From Plakobranchus ocellatus (Eukaryota; Mollusca; Gastropoda; Plakobranchidae), in contig BLXT01003727.1 in the NCBI GenBank assembly GCA_019648995.1, positions 1,471,584 to 1,535,583 of the forward strand: DNA of 64,000 nt. Direction: 5' to 3'. A program made the position numbers and the translations under genes. A model generated the notes under the pieces. The model made no database searches, was not told the DNA's origin, and was given only the letters and a program-made list of their open reading frames with translations. This document shows positions 12,801 through 25,100 of this stretch, one piece after another. Position 1 is the first letter of the stretch; each line of letters begins with the position of its first letter.

Positions 12801-15800
12801 ATGCAGCCAGCAGCTCTTGTGGCCATGAATGATGATAACAAACCATATGACCTCAGCAAGAAATGTGATGAGACTGATGGAGGTATTGTTCCACCTAGTA
12901 AACATGCTAGTAAACACTCTTCTGACGTTGGAGAAGGTTCAGAACGCCCAGGCTCTGGGCTTAAAGTAGCAGCTACAAGTGTCATTGCTGGAACCACCAT
13001 GTGTGTGACTCAGCCCAGTTTCTCACCTCTCACAAGGCTACCCAAAATCTCAGTCACCTGTGAGGATCAGACTTATGCTGAACGCAGCGAGAAACACGGC
13101 AGTCAAATCAGTCCTCACTGGAAAGAGCGAGTGAGAGAATTGAACCCGCTGCATCCACTGCAGATACCATCGTACCCATACCTAGGCTGGCCACCTATAC
13201 ACCCATACCCCAGCGCCCCGTCCTCAGATTCCCCAATGTACAGACACCCGTACTATTGGCAGTGGCAAGCACAGCCTAGTTCCTCGACTTCCAGCCCCCT
13301 AAACCTGTGCACATCTCATAGGTCACCTAACAACTACTCCCCCATCACGCCAACATCTCCCATGTCACCTTATTTTCCATCCCAGGCACCTTTCTATCCC
13401 TTTGCTCATGCGTCCAGTCTTTCTCCTCCTGCAAAGAAATCAAAACCACTTTGGTACCCATGGCTAAACGTAGAATCTTCCAGAAACAAAGAACCTGCCC
13501 CATCTTACTTCAATTCAAAAAGTCATCATTATCATCATCATCATCTACCAAGTGCGCTAAGTCCATCGACATACAGGCACTTGAGCCACAGCAGTCAGGA
13601 AAGTTCTTCACAAAGTAGAGATAAACTACAAGTGTCCTCCACGCCTAAGGATTCAAAGAAAGTGTCGAGCATCAATCACAGTATTGCTGGTCTGTTAGCC
13701 AGCTCCCCTGCTAAATCTGAGCCTCTAAAGGTTAATAAAGAAGCTCTGTCTAGCTGTGAGACGGTCTCTCAGTTTCTAGGTACTGTAATAGACACAGCCT
13801 ACAGTAGGTCCAGCAAAACTCGACCCACAAGCTCATGTAAAGACAGCAATTTGGAGCACTCGCCCACACACACCCTTGGTACAAGACCAAACTCTGTGCC
13901 TGATAATAGAAAGAGGAGCTCTACTTTCTCCAGCAGCAGCAGCACACTAACACATTACAGGAATGGTGAGTCTGTACCAGGTGTTAGCCACTATCAGAAC
14001 TCTGATGGCATATACAGACTGTCTTCAACAAATTCAAAGTCCCAGCGCCAACCCTCTAGCCATGAGGTGAACGAGATCCCAAAAATAACTGCAGGTCCTT
14101 TCTCAGGTGTTCGTAAAGGCGAGGCTGACCGCGTGAGGGCAATGCTGGAAAATGAGATGATTCTGAGAGGGCAGTTGGGCCTGCCACCCATAAAACCATT
14201 ATCTAGGTCTGCTCATACATCTGGACACAGTGAGCTTCCATCAGAGAACCAAAGTTTGACTGAACGCCTTGTCTCACAGCTGATCAAAGGCACTGAGTCA
14301 GGGAAGCAGAAAGAGCCTGTGGATGCATCTAAGGGTAGGAAGAGAAGCACAGCTCCGCCAAACACACAGAGGGACAGGGCTGGGCCATCGCGTGGTAGCA
14401 AACAGGCAGAAAACCCAAGTGCAAATGGAGGGCCTAGTTCAGGTCAGGGAGATGACGGAAGAGATGAACGATCCAGCGGGGACAAGCATAAGATGGAGAA
14501 ATCTCCACAAGAAAGAACCAGAGATATGATCATCCGTCCAGTGAGCTCACCACCCAGCAGAAAAAGTGTGGAGGACAGCTTGCAAGCTCTAGGCCTAAAC
14601 TCTATCCAACCTCCAGTAGCATTTTGTAGCAACAACCAAGATCTTCCTGACAGGCCTATGTGAGTTACGTAATGGGTTAATTTTCTCTCTTCCAATAAAT
14701 TTATTTTCTGTTCCTATTCTTTCAATTGAAAGCATTTTCTTTTTATTATATTTGTGGAAGAAGTTAGTTTTGTGTACACTCCTATAGAGCTTATTTGCAG
14801 GTTGTTTTTTTATTTGATGTTGTTTGTAGTGCAAGATCAAAACAGTCAATTAAATATAAATTGCTGTTAAATAATTGCAGATTCTTTGATGTTTTCCTTT
14901 AAAGTGGGGTCTTTTATGGAAGATTTAGCTTTTTCAAATTATGTTATTTTTGCTTGTATCCTAATTAAAAAATACCACATTAATGTAGTTAACGATAGGA
15001 ATGTTAAAAAAAAAAAATCAGCTGTGATTCAACTGGTCAGTCAAGACTGCAATATTTCAAAATGTTATTAAAAGCAGATGTTATGAAGTAATTTGTACCA
15101 AAGCTTCTCTTTACAAAGTACTTTGATATTTTATTAAGTGCTCTAAGATTAATGCTTCTATAGACATATGAGTACTTAAGCCTAAAAATTCATCGGCTGT
15201 CAGAAATTTAGCAAAATTTAACTGTCTACTCAAAGCTTCATGCTTATAGCTAATATGTTGAGTCTTTAAATTGTAACGTCCATGTGTATTGTGGAATTTG
15301 AAAAAGTTGATCCAATCATCCTCAAGTTCGTTATCTTATTTCAAATCCACATTTTTATCTCTTCTCTAGAATGCAGAGGGAGCAATATTCAAAGCTTACA
15401 TTTTCAGTTTAGAACCCCCTTTTTTGTGGATTATTAGGCATCACTAAATATCAGTCGTTAAAAATGAGGCTTTCTAAGAACAATAATTATTTGGTTCATT
15501 ATAATATTTTTATTGAATTTTTCTTCATCATTATACTAAACATATCTTTGTAAAGTAAACATATAAGTAACTGTGAGGGAGAGTTATGTTTACTTACTTT
15601 GTGCTTGCATGCTCTGTCATTGTAGGGAACATGGGGGCCGAGTGTTAAAGGTGGAAACAAATAGGGTGAGGGCACACTTTCTTTGTTTTTTTTAATTGCA
15701 TTCTAAGAAACATGTTTAGAGACCAGTCTTAAGCAAAAAAAAAAATGATTTGGAAGTGGCAAACAGAAGCTTAAAGAAACCCCATTTCAGATATGAAATG

Positions 15801-16062
15801 CGTGTGATAGATAGAGAAAGCCTTCATAACAAAAAAAAACAAAGTAAATGAATTATAGCTTTCCAACATTATTTATAATCTACATAAAAGATTTTCAAAG
15901 TTTATATAATATCCAATTGATGATTCATTTTGACTGGTTTTAGGACATATGTATGCTTTTTTTTTTCTAGACTCTGGACAGAACATTAACACAATTTATT
16001 TTATTAGTTAAAACTTACAATTCCTTCTCCTTCTCCTTCTCCTTCTCCTCCTCCTCCTCCTC

Positions 16063-16121
<59 letters not shown>

Positions 16122-19100
16122 ACTTCAGCCTCTTTTGCTCTCTCCTTTCTTTAGTTTCATCTGTTTCTATATTTATGTCTATCTATCTTTATATCTTTAT
16201 TCCCTCCCCTGCCCCTGCCCCTACCCATTCCTCAAAACATGTGATAGCTGCTTGAAATGCAACTTGATTCCTTTGCTTTGCCCCTGTTGAAATCACTTGT
16301 AGATCTTGCTACTGTAGGCATTAATTTGCCGACTGGGCTATATCTTTCTCTTAAGGGTTGTCCAATTGTTGAAACCTCTCTGTGAAATGCAGTATGATTC
16401 AATTCTAAAGCTTAATTATTTTAGGGGAAAAAAAAAACCATACATCAATTTAGCCAATTAGTGTCAACCTGAGACATTTTCATAAGCTATGGCACAAATC
16501 TTCTAAATTTTAGAAAAGGCTTTCATATCCTAAAATCGTCCTTGATGGCCCAAACTAGTTAAGCTTTAAACCAATAGATGGCTCTTATTAATCAAAGATC
16601 AAACTGTGTAAGTCAGAGCGCATTTTGAAAGTTTGTGCCACCCATAAAAAACCCAATCATCTTAATCTCCTGTGTCTCAAACCTTTTAGATCATGTATAT
16701 TATATATCAGGGATGCCAGTTTTCCGATTTAAACAGGATGTCCGACTTTTTGCATTGTTTTTATTACTAAAAAGTCAATTTTACTATAACTACAGCTTTG
16801 AGAAAACTCTTTATTACTATACAAGTTTCCTGCTTTTTTATCAGAGGCCACTGGCATCCGTGATATATGTGCACAAAGCAATTTATGTCGGGTTATAAAT
16901 TTGAACAGCTTAAACCAGCTAACTCCAACAAATAATTTATCAAGATGTAACAGGAAAAGAAATTACACATTCATATATATATATATATATATGCATAAAT
17001 TTGTGGCAGACAAAAACATTCTTTTAATTCCTTTTCTTGAATCTTGTAATTTTTAGCATTGGATGGATTGTGTCCGAGACTATTAACATTATTATGTGTT
17101 GAGACTAGTCGGATTGTTTAAGGTTTTGCAGGAAAAAAAAAATTAGTGTCTCAAATGTTTGAATGTCTTCACATGAAGTTATAGCTGTAATAATAGTAAA
17201 TTAAACCAACTCACCATTGAAAAGTTCCCAGGAAGGGGTGGTAAAATGAACCAGTGATTTAAAATACATGTGATGATGTGACTTATTTATTTAAAGTGGT
17301 TTTAAGACAATCATGAACATCTTATTCTATCTGCATCTCATTCTCTATTTTAATTCCACTGCACCCTATTTTCTTTTTAACCTTGTGATTGTTTTTGCAT
17401 ATATTTATACCGTACCCTCCTATTATACCCTTCCAGAATCTCTTTTTTATTATTTTCTTGAATTTATTATAAACATTAGTATAAAAGAATTTTTTATCAA
17501 AAGTCTATAATGTTGACCTATCAGCACATTTTCACTTTATCACTATGCGTGGTTGCATTTGCACACACACTAAAATATTTCCAAATGCTTCAAGAAAGTT
17601 CAAGAGACACATAGAGAATGAAAGACATAGTGCACTAAAATCTTCTGAACTTACATGACTGTGTTGTGGAGGCACAATCTCTAGGACGGTTACTTCTGCA
17701 AAATTTAATGAAATAGGTTAATAAAAAAATTGTAGTCCATTTACTGCTGTGACAGCAACTCTACTCTTACAATGAGTTATAGAAGCTTTTTGAATGTAAA
17801 ACTATTAATGTTCTTTAACCTCTGTCTGAAACATTTACATGTATTTGCTTGGTTACCTTATCTCTTTTCATCCCTTTGTCTGCTTCTGATAATCATAATA
17901 GATATTGTTTTAATTCAAGTCAAGCTTTACCCTTGCTTGGTTTATGTTTGTCTTATACTGTTTTTGTGTATGGCTTGAGATTACTTTATTGGAGAATGAG
18001 TCACAAGTGGAAATGTAACCGTCCCATGTCACTGAAACAGCCTGTGTTCTTGCAACAGCTTAGTATGCATTCCTTTGCAAAATAAAACTTGGATAAAGGT
18101 GTTTAATATTCTTGTATGATGGGGGGGAAGGGCAATGAAGACAGGGGAAAACAATACTTTGACAAATTTTGTTAAGCTACATGTCACACCTGACTCATTA
18201 AAACGAATTTCTTATTTCAAGATATATTAATCATTAGATGTTTTTTGCTCTTATTTAAATAAAAAAAAAAAGACAGCTTGAGAGATTTTTGTTTTTTATT
18301 TAGAAGATTGAGTAAAAGGCTGATCTACTAAATAGACAGACCTATTTAAAAATTCTTTGGTTTTTTTTTTCCAATTCCTCCTGCAGTGCAACAATATTGA
18401 GACATTCCCCTGTAGCCAGCACTTAATTGGGATAGAGGGCTGGAGGGAGAGGTCGCTAAGCAGGCCTGGCCCCCACACTCAGTTGCTGGTTGAGGCTGGC
18501 GGAGTCTTAGCGCTGAAGGAGAGCAGGCAGCTCGGCACACTGCTGACTCCAGACACACGTGCTGTGGCTTGTCCTGCGCGGTGGCCCCCAGCCAGGGCCA
18601 CAGTGGTTGCCTGGTTGAACAGTAAGATGGCTGCTGTCCGGAGAAAATCCGGAGATGGTGGGGACGAAAAGCATCAGGGCGACCGCAGTGTGGCAGAAAA
18701 ATCTGTCAAGTTCTCCCAGCATCCACAGCTAATATCTCCTACAAAGGCAGAAGTCAAGAATAGTCAAACTAGCAGCCCAGGGAAACATGCAGATGGTTCT
18801 GCAGAGATTACCTCACCCATCTGCTCGTCAGACAAAGGTGCAGATGATAGTTCCATGCTGATGGACACCGACCTGGACATCAGCTGCACACCAACACAGA
18901 CGCCTGGACCCATGCGCACCCAAGCCATGTCCCAGGAACCAGACTCCTGTGACAACATACCTCAGAGAGCAAAAGCCCAGTCACTATCTCCCAGCTCCCC
19001 CCATACACTAGATGTCCACTTTAGAAGAACCAAGCGTAGAACTCTCTTTGCCAGTCCCGACAAGATTAAAGAGGCCAAGATGGCCGCCGAGCCAGCGGCA

Positions 19101-22100
19101 ACGGTCAGCAGCACCCCTTTACGGAGGACGTCCACTGATTTGTTTGACCCATCCTGTACACCAATAGCTCTATCGAGCCTGTCCTCACCAGGGGATGCTC
19201 CTCTGGCTCAGACCTCAGATGTATCCAGCGGTAGGGAGAGTCAAAAGACTGCCCTACTCAAACGCGTGTCTACAAACACAGAGAACCAGCTGAGGAGGAA
19301 TGTACTCAGCTCCCAGACACAGGTAGGCCATTGCAGTTTTCTGTGTGTTGCAGATCAAATATATATAAGTGAAAACTTGTTACAGAATCTGTTGTGTATG
19401 TCTTCAGAATTTTTTGACTGTTCATAAGGTTTTTTTTCCAAAGTTTTTTGTTTAAAGCAAGCATTGTCTGTAGCTGGGGTGAAATATTAGTGGTCTGTAG
19501 GTTGATGCTAGCATTGTCTGTAACTGGGGTTAAGTATTAGTAGTCTGTAGCTTGATGCTAGCATTGTCTGTAACTGGGGTTAAGTATTAGTGGTCTGTAG
19601 CTTGACTTTAATCAGTCAGCATCATTACATTCAAAACTATGGGGTCAGTCAATACCCAAATTTGTACTGATGACACTAATCAAGTAATTTTTTGGGTTAA
19701 AAACTAATAACTTCCATTCAAAATTTATTCAATTGTTTTTATAACATTAGTAATGTCCCTTTATAGTATGTTACTCTATGTCTGAAACTGAACCTGTCGA
19801 TAACACAATTGTTTCCTTAATCAAGACTGCAAAGCATCGATGTTTTGTCTGTAATATGATTGATGATTTAACATGTCAGAAAATTCTTTTATTTGCATTG
19901 TCCTCGATAGAATCTGTCTTCGGCTGTGTATTCTCCATGATTTTGTTAATGACTGTTTCAGCGTCAGTTCTCAGAGCTAGGATTCACGGCAGCAGAGGTT
20001 TCCCAGATTGAGGGCCCCACACCCAAAAACAGTTTTGGCTTCAAAGTTACACAGAACCAACTACAGGGAGCCAAGGCTAGACATAAGGTAGAGCTTTTAC
20101 TTTATTTTAGAATAATTGCCAGAAGGTGGACCCCAAAATTGTATCACGTTATTTTTACTGCATTTTGAAGAAGAAAATCTCCAATTACAAAATGGAAAAG
20201 CCCAATTGAGTATCAGTGAGGTTATATTCATGCAGAGTTAGATAGCAAGAGTAGATCCATGTAAAAAAAAATTGTCTGTGCCTCTTCACTTGGTGGTGAA
20301 TGAGCTTAATTTGTTGATGGGTGACCACTTTTTTCGAGATTTTGTGATCATAGTTATGTGCAAAACTTCTTTGTAGACAGCAAAGACACATCCATAACTG
20401 ATTTTTCAATTATAAAGCAGAACTTTGTATGCCATTACACTCACAAAATCAAAATTTATGTATTAAGTTCAATTTTTTCAAATATGGTTTGTAAAAAATC
20501 TTTCATACATAACAATGATAGCAGCCCACGTTTTGGCAAACCCTCTTCACTGAGCTTGCAATGGATGTGATTCTGAGTTCATTGAGATGTTTAGGGAGTT
20601 AAAGCATTCAGTAGACCAATAAAGGTTGTCAGGTTTTGCCAGTATTATCTGACTCTAGGAGTGCAGGAATCTGTACATTTTATTGGCATGGCCTCTACTA
20701 TAAGTCACACATGTTGATGGCTTATGTTTTGCTATCAAAGCTCTAGTATTTCATANNNNNNNNNNNNNNNNNNNNNNNNNNNNNNNNNNNNNNNNNNNNN
20801 NNNNNNNNNNNNNNNNNNNNNNNNNNNNNNNNNNNNNNNNNNNNNNNNNNNNNNNNNNNNNNNNNNNNNNNNNNNNNNNNNNNNNNNNNNNNNNNNNNNN
20901 NNNNNNNNNNNNNNNNNNNNNNNNNNNNNNNNNNNNNNNNNNNNNNNNNNNNNNNNNNNNNNNNNNNNNNNNNNNNNNNNNNNNNNNNNNNNNNNNNNNN
21001 NNNNNNNNNNNNNNNNNNNNNNNNNNNNNNNNNNNNNNNNNNNNNNNNNNNNNNNNNNNNNNNNNNNNNNNNNNNNNNNNNNNNNNNNNNNNNNNNNNNN
21101 NNNNNNNNNNNNNNNNNNNNNNNNNNNNNNNNNNNNNNNNNNNNNNNNNNNNNNNNNNNNNNNNNNNNNNNNNNNNNNNNNNNNNNNNNNNNNNNNNNNN
21201 NNNNNNNNNNNNNNNNNNNNNNNNNNNNNNNNNNNNNNNNNNNNNNNNNNNNNNNNNNNNNNNNNNNNNNNNNNNNNNNNNNNNNNNNNNNNNNNNNNNN
21301 NNNNNNNNNNNNNNNNNNNNTGATTATAGATGTTGCTCCTCTACTATAAGTCATACATGTTGATGGCTTATGTTTTGCTATCTAAGCTCTAGTATTTCAT
21401 ATACTGATTATAGATGTTACTTTCTTTTTTTTTTTTTTTCTAGCATTCTTGTATGCTAGACTGAGACGCCTAGTAAACAATTTCCCATGCAGCTAATCCA
21501 AATGAGTCTAATGTCACTTATGGCACATTGTGACATTTTCAATCATTGATTATCTCTTAAACCTTACACTCCCAAAACTTACCAATTCATCCACTGGGCA
21601 CAACTCATTTTTTTGTTGCCTTTTTTTTTTAGATATCAAGAAAAATTTGAGGTTTTTTTTTCTTTTCTTATGGATATCTATTACTATTAGATTGATGCTG
21701 ATGTATTTCTGCAGTATGAATGTGAATGATGTGACGTGATAGCTCTCAGGCTCAGAACTAGGACTATTCTAAAATGATATTTTGACGTAAGTCGGAGTTC
21801 TACAATTTTGTTAGCCAAAGATGAATGGTGAAAATAGCTGAAAGGTATGTTTGCTTCTGTGCCTGGATAAAAAAGGTCAAACTGAATGGTGAAAATAGCT
21901 GAAAGGTATGTTTGCTTCTGTGCCTGGATAAAAAGATCAAACTGATTTTTTAAAGCATTGCTCAGAAGGAAACCTTCACTCCTCATAATTAAAGTTCTCA
22001 ATCTAACATTGACTGCGGCAAGGCATTTAGCTGCACCAGATTCACTTTGTAAAGATTATCCATCCTTCAGCTTAAATAATGTGTTGCTTTTATCGAATCT

Positions 22101-25100
22101 CCTCTCTAAAAGGTCATACCTAGCCCAATGATGATATATATTGTATTTTCCTTTTACTCCCAGTACCAACACATAACAACCTTGAGCTTAGAGCTCCATA
22201 TTGAGACCCGTGGTGACCTAAGGCCTGACCCAGAGCTTGACCCTATTCAGGCTGTGTTCTACTCCGTACTGGACGATGTGCCAGTAGACAAGGGCAAGCG
22301 CAGTGTGACGGGGATCATTCTGATAGACACGGCCTCCTGGGCCAGCATTACAACCAGACAGCAGACCTTTGACCCACAGGCAGCACAGAGACCTCAGCCT
22401 GCCTCTACAGGTGATGATACATCTACCTCCAAAACTGCAGCGCATCCACACACGGACCTAGACAAGAATGTTCAGCGGACACCTCCATGCTCCCCCAGAC
22501 CCGTAGCCTCCCAGTCACCCTCGCCTACAACAAAGAAAGGAGGGAGAGGAAAGGGCAGGGGCAGGGGAGGTAAAGCAAGTGCCAAGTCACCAGTAAGAAC
22601 GGGTCATCCCTCACACGGTGCCCCCACGGACCAAGCGTTGCTGGAAAAATGCTCCATAAGTGGAGATGTTGAGGTGACCTATGTGAAAGATGAGATGCAC
22701 CTTCTGGGGACACTCATTGATTTGGTTATCAGGTAATTATGCCTCTTTCTTTGTTGACACACTGGCAGAAACTTCTCTATCACTGATTTGGGCTGCCATG
22801 ATGCATGGCCTGATGGGGGGGTCTGAAAGCCTGAGATCATCTTGTTTTGGGGCAGACCTAACACAAAACAAAAACCTGTCAGTATTATTAAAGAGTTTTT
22901 ATGAACCGTTTTTTCCCTCTTAATGACATTGATTTTGTGAAACATTAAATTTTTTAAAACTTTGAGGGCTGCTTGTGTGGAGTAGATCTAGATATGACCT
23001 TTCTATTTTGAGCAACGTAGAATGATGTGCCATTTTCATATACGTATTAATTATTTTAGGAATTGTTACTGCATCAGCTAAGTATGCCCAACAACGAACG
23101 TGTTGTGTGTAAGGTTGACTATAATATGTCTATTTCAGATTTGATCCTGACATTTTGGTGGGGTTTGAGATCCAGATGCTCTCCTGGGGTTTCTTGTTGC
23201 AACGCGCTGCTCACCTCGGCCTGGACTTGTGCTCCAAGATAGCCAGGGTGCAAGGTAGGCCTTAGCTCTTGATCTTTATACTTTTGCTACTATCCATTTA
23301 CAGATTGTGACTGTGAGGGGGGAGTGGCTAGCGGATTTTCCCAGAGATCTGCAAGCATTATTCTATCATGGGTTTCAGTTTGGGCCTGCTACAGTTGTCC
23401 TGGTCTGACAATCTGACAAGGCTCTAAGGACCAGAGATCACATTCTAGTTGAAAAGACTATATATAGACAAAACCAATCTAATGTATAGGTCTGTCGCTG
23501 ATAGTCACAATGATAAAGGAAAGTTATGTTCTGAAAATGGAGGTTCATTTTTTCAGTCTAAAATTATATTCATGTGTTGTATTTCTAGATTTCACTCTCC
23601 ATTTTTTTAAAAATTTATTTTGCTACCGCAGGAGGAAAAAAAAAAATAGAGAAAAAACAGTTATGTTTTTTTAATGATAAAAACTGGGCTAATGTGAGCT
23701 CCGACTCAATAATAAAGTTGTATCAACTCCCTCGACATGTCTGCTGCAGACTCCAAGGAGAACAACCAGTTCAGTGCAGGGAAGGATGAGTGGGGTGCAG
23801 ACCACATGTCAGAGATTCACATCATCGGCAGAGTGGTTCTCAACTTGTGGAGGATCATTCGCCACGAGGTAAATCTGACACTAGTGACAGTCATCACAAT
23901 GTTCGCATGAATTGTAAACGTCTTTGAGAAACGATTTTCTGATTATGGTCATAATCAATCCACGTATCTCATAGGGTGTGAAAATCTTACAGTGTGTTCA
24001 AGTGCATTTTTGGTACAGTGTAAGATGTTATTGTTTACAGTTCAGCTCAATGTGAGTCTTTCACTGAACTTTCCTTCCCTATATTGTTTTGATGTAGCCA
24101 AATATGAATACTGTGTAAACTTATGAGTATAGATAGGGCTGCTGTTTTTTTTAGTGATCTGTAAGAAAACGTCAGGCAGAATTTTATATAATGATTTTAT
24201 TACTTACATTGTTATTTTTTATCTGGTGGAGAAAAATCAATATGAAATAATTCTCCATGCTCTAATTTTGTTTTAAAATATTTTGTTATTCCATACACCA
24301 GTTTTATCCTTAATGAACACTTTTTTCAAATATGTCAACTTGACCATACAAAACTTTGAAATGAAAGCATCAGCCAATGCTGTATTGTTTTCAGGTTGCC
24401 CTCAATGTGTACACATTTGAAAATGTAGCCTTTCACATCTTGCATCGACGTATCCCACTCTACTCATTCCGATCCCTCACCCGATGGTTCAACCATAAAA
24501 CACATTTGCACAGGTAAATTCAGACTAATGTTGCTTTTTTGGCCTTTTTTGTGCATTAGTCAGCGATAGATATTTTTTTGAGTTGAAGCAGAGATTGACA
24601 ATTACCTTTCATCACAAATTTAAAAATTTGTCAATTCTCATGCTGTACTTTTTTTTTTCTCTTTTTAACTGCAAATGACATGAAGCAATATGTAATTAAT
24701 CATATTTTTTTTTCCTTCACTGATGTGAGAATAATCAGTCAAAAGTGTTTGGTAATTTAGCATAGCACAAAACGGTGTACACAATCTTTGTGTCCAAATT
24801 TGTGAATTCAGTTATTGACAGCACATGAGCAATTTGTAGTAGGAAAATGTATAGATAAATTAATTGTAATCACAGATCTGAACATTTATGCTTTATTCTT
24901 ACATAACATTTGGGCAACCCTGGCTGTGTTAAATGTCATTTAGTGAGAGTGGCAATGTTTTATAAAGTGTGAACTACACACACACAATTTTAGCCCACAC
25001 ATTTCAAAGGGCTTTTCTTTTTCCTGCCCAAAAATTCTGCTTATCTGGTCCATTTATGGCCCTCTAACTGTGCGGTTTATCTGACTTCTTGCAAAACAAG

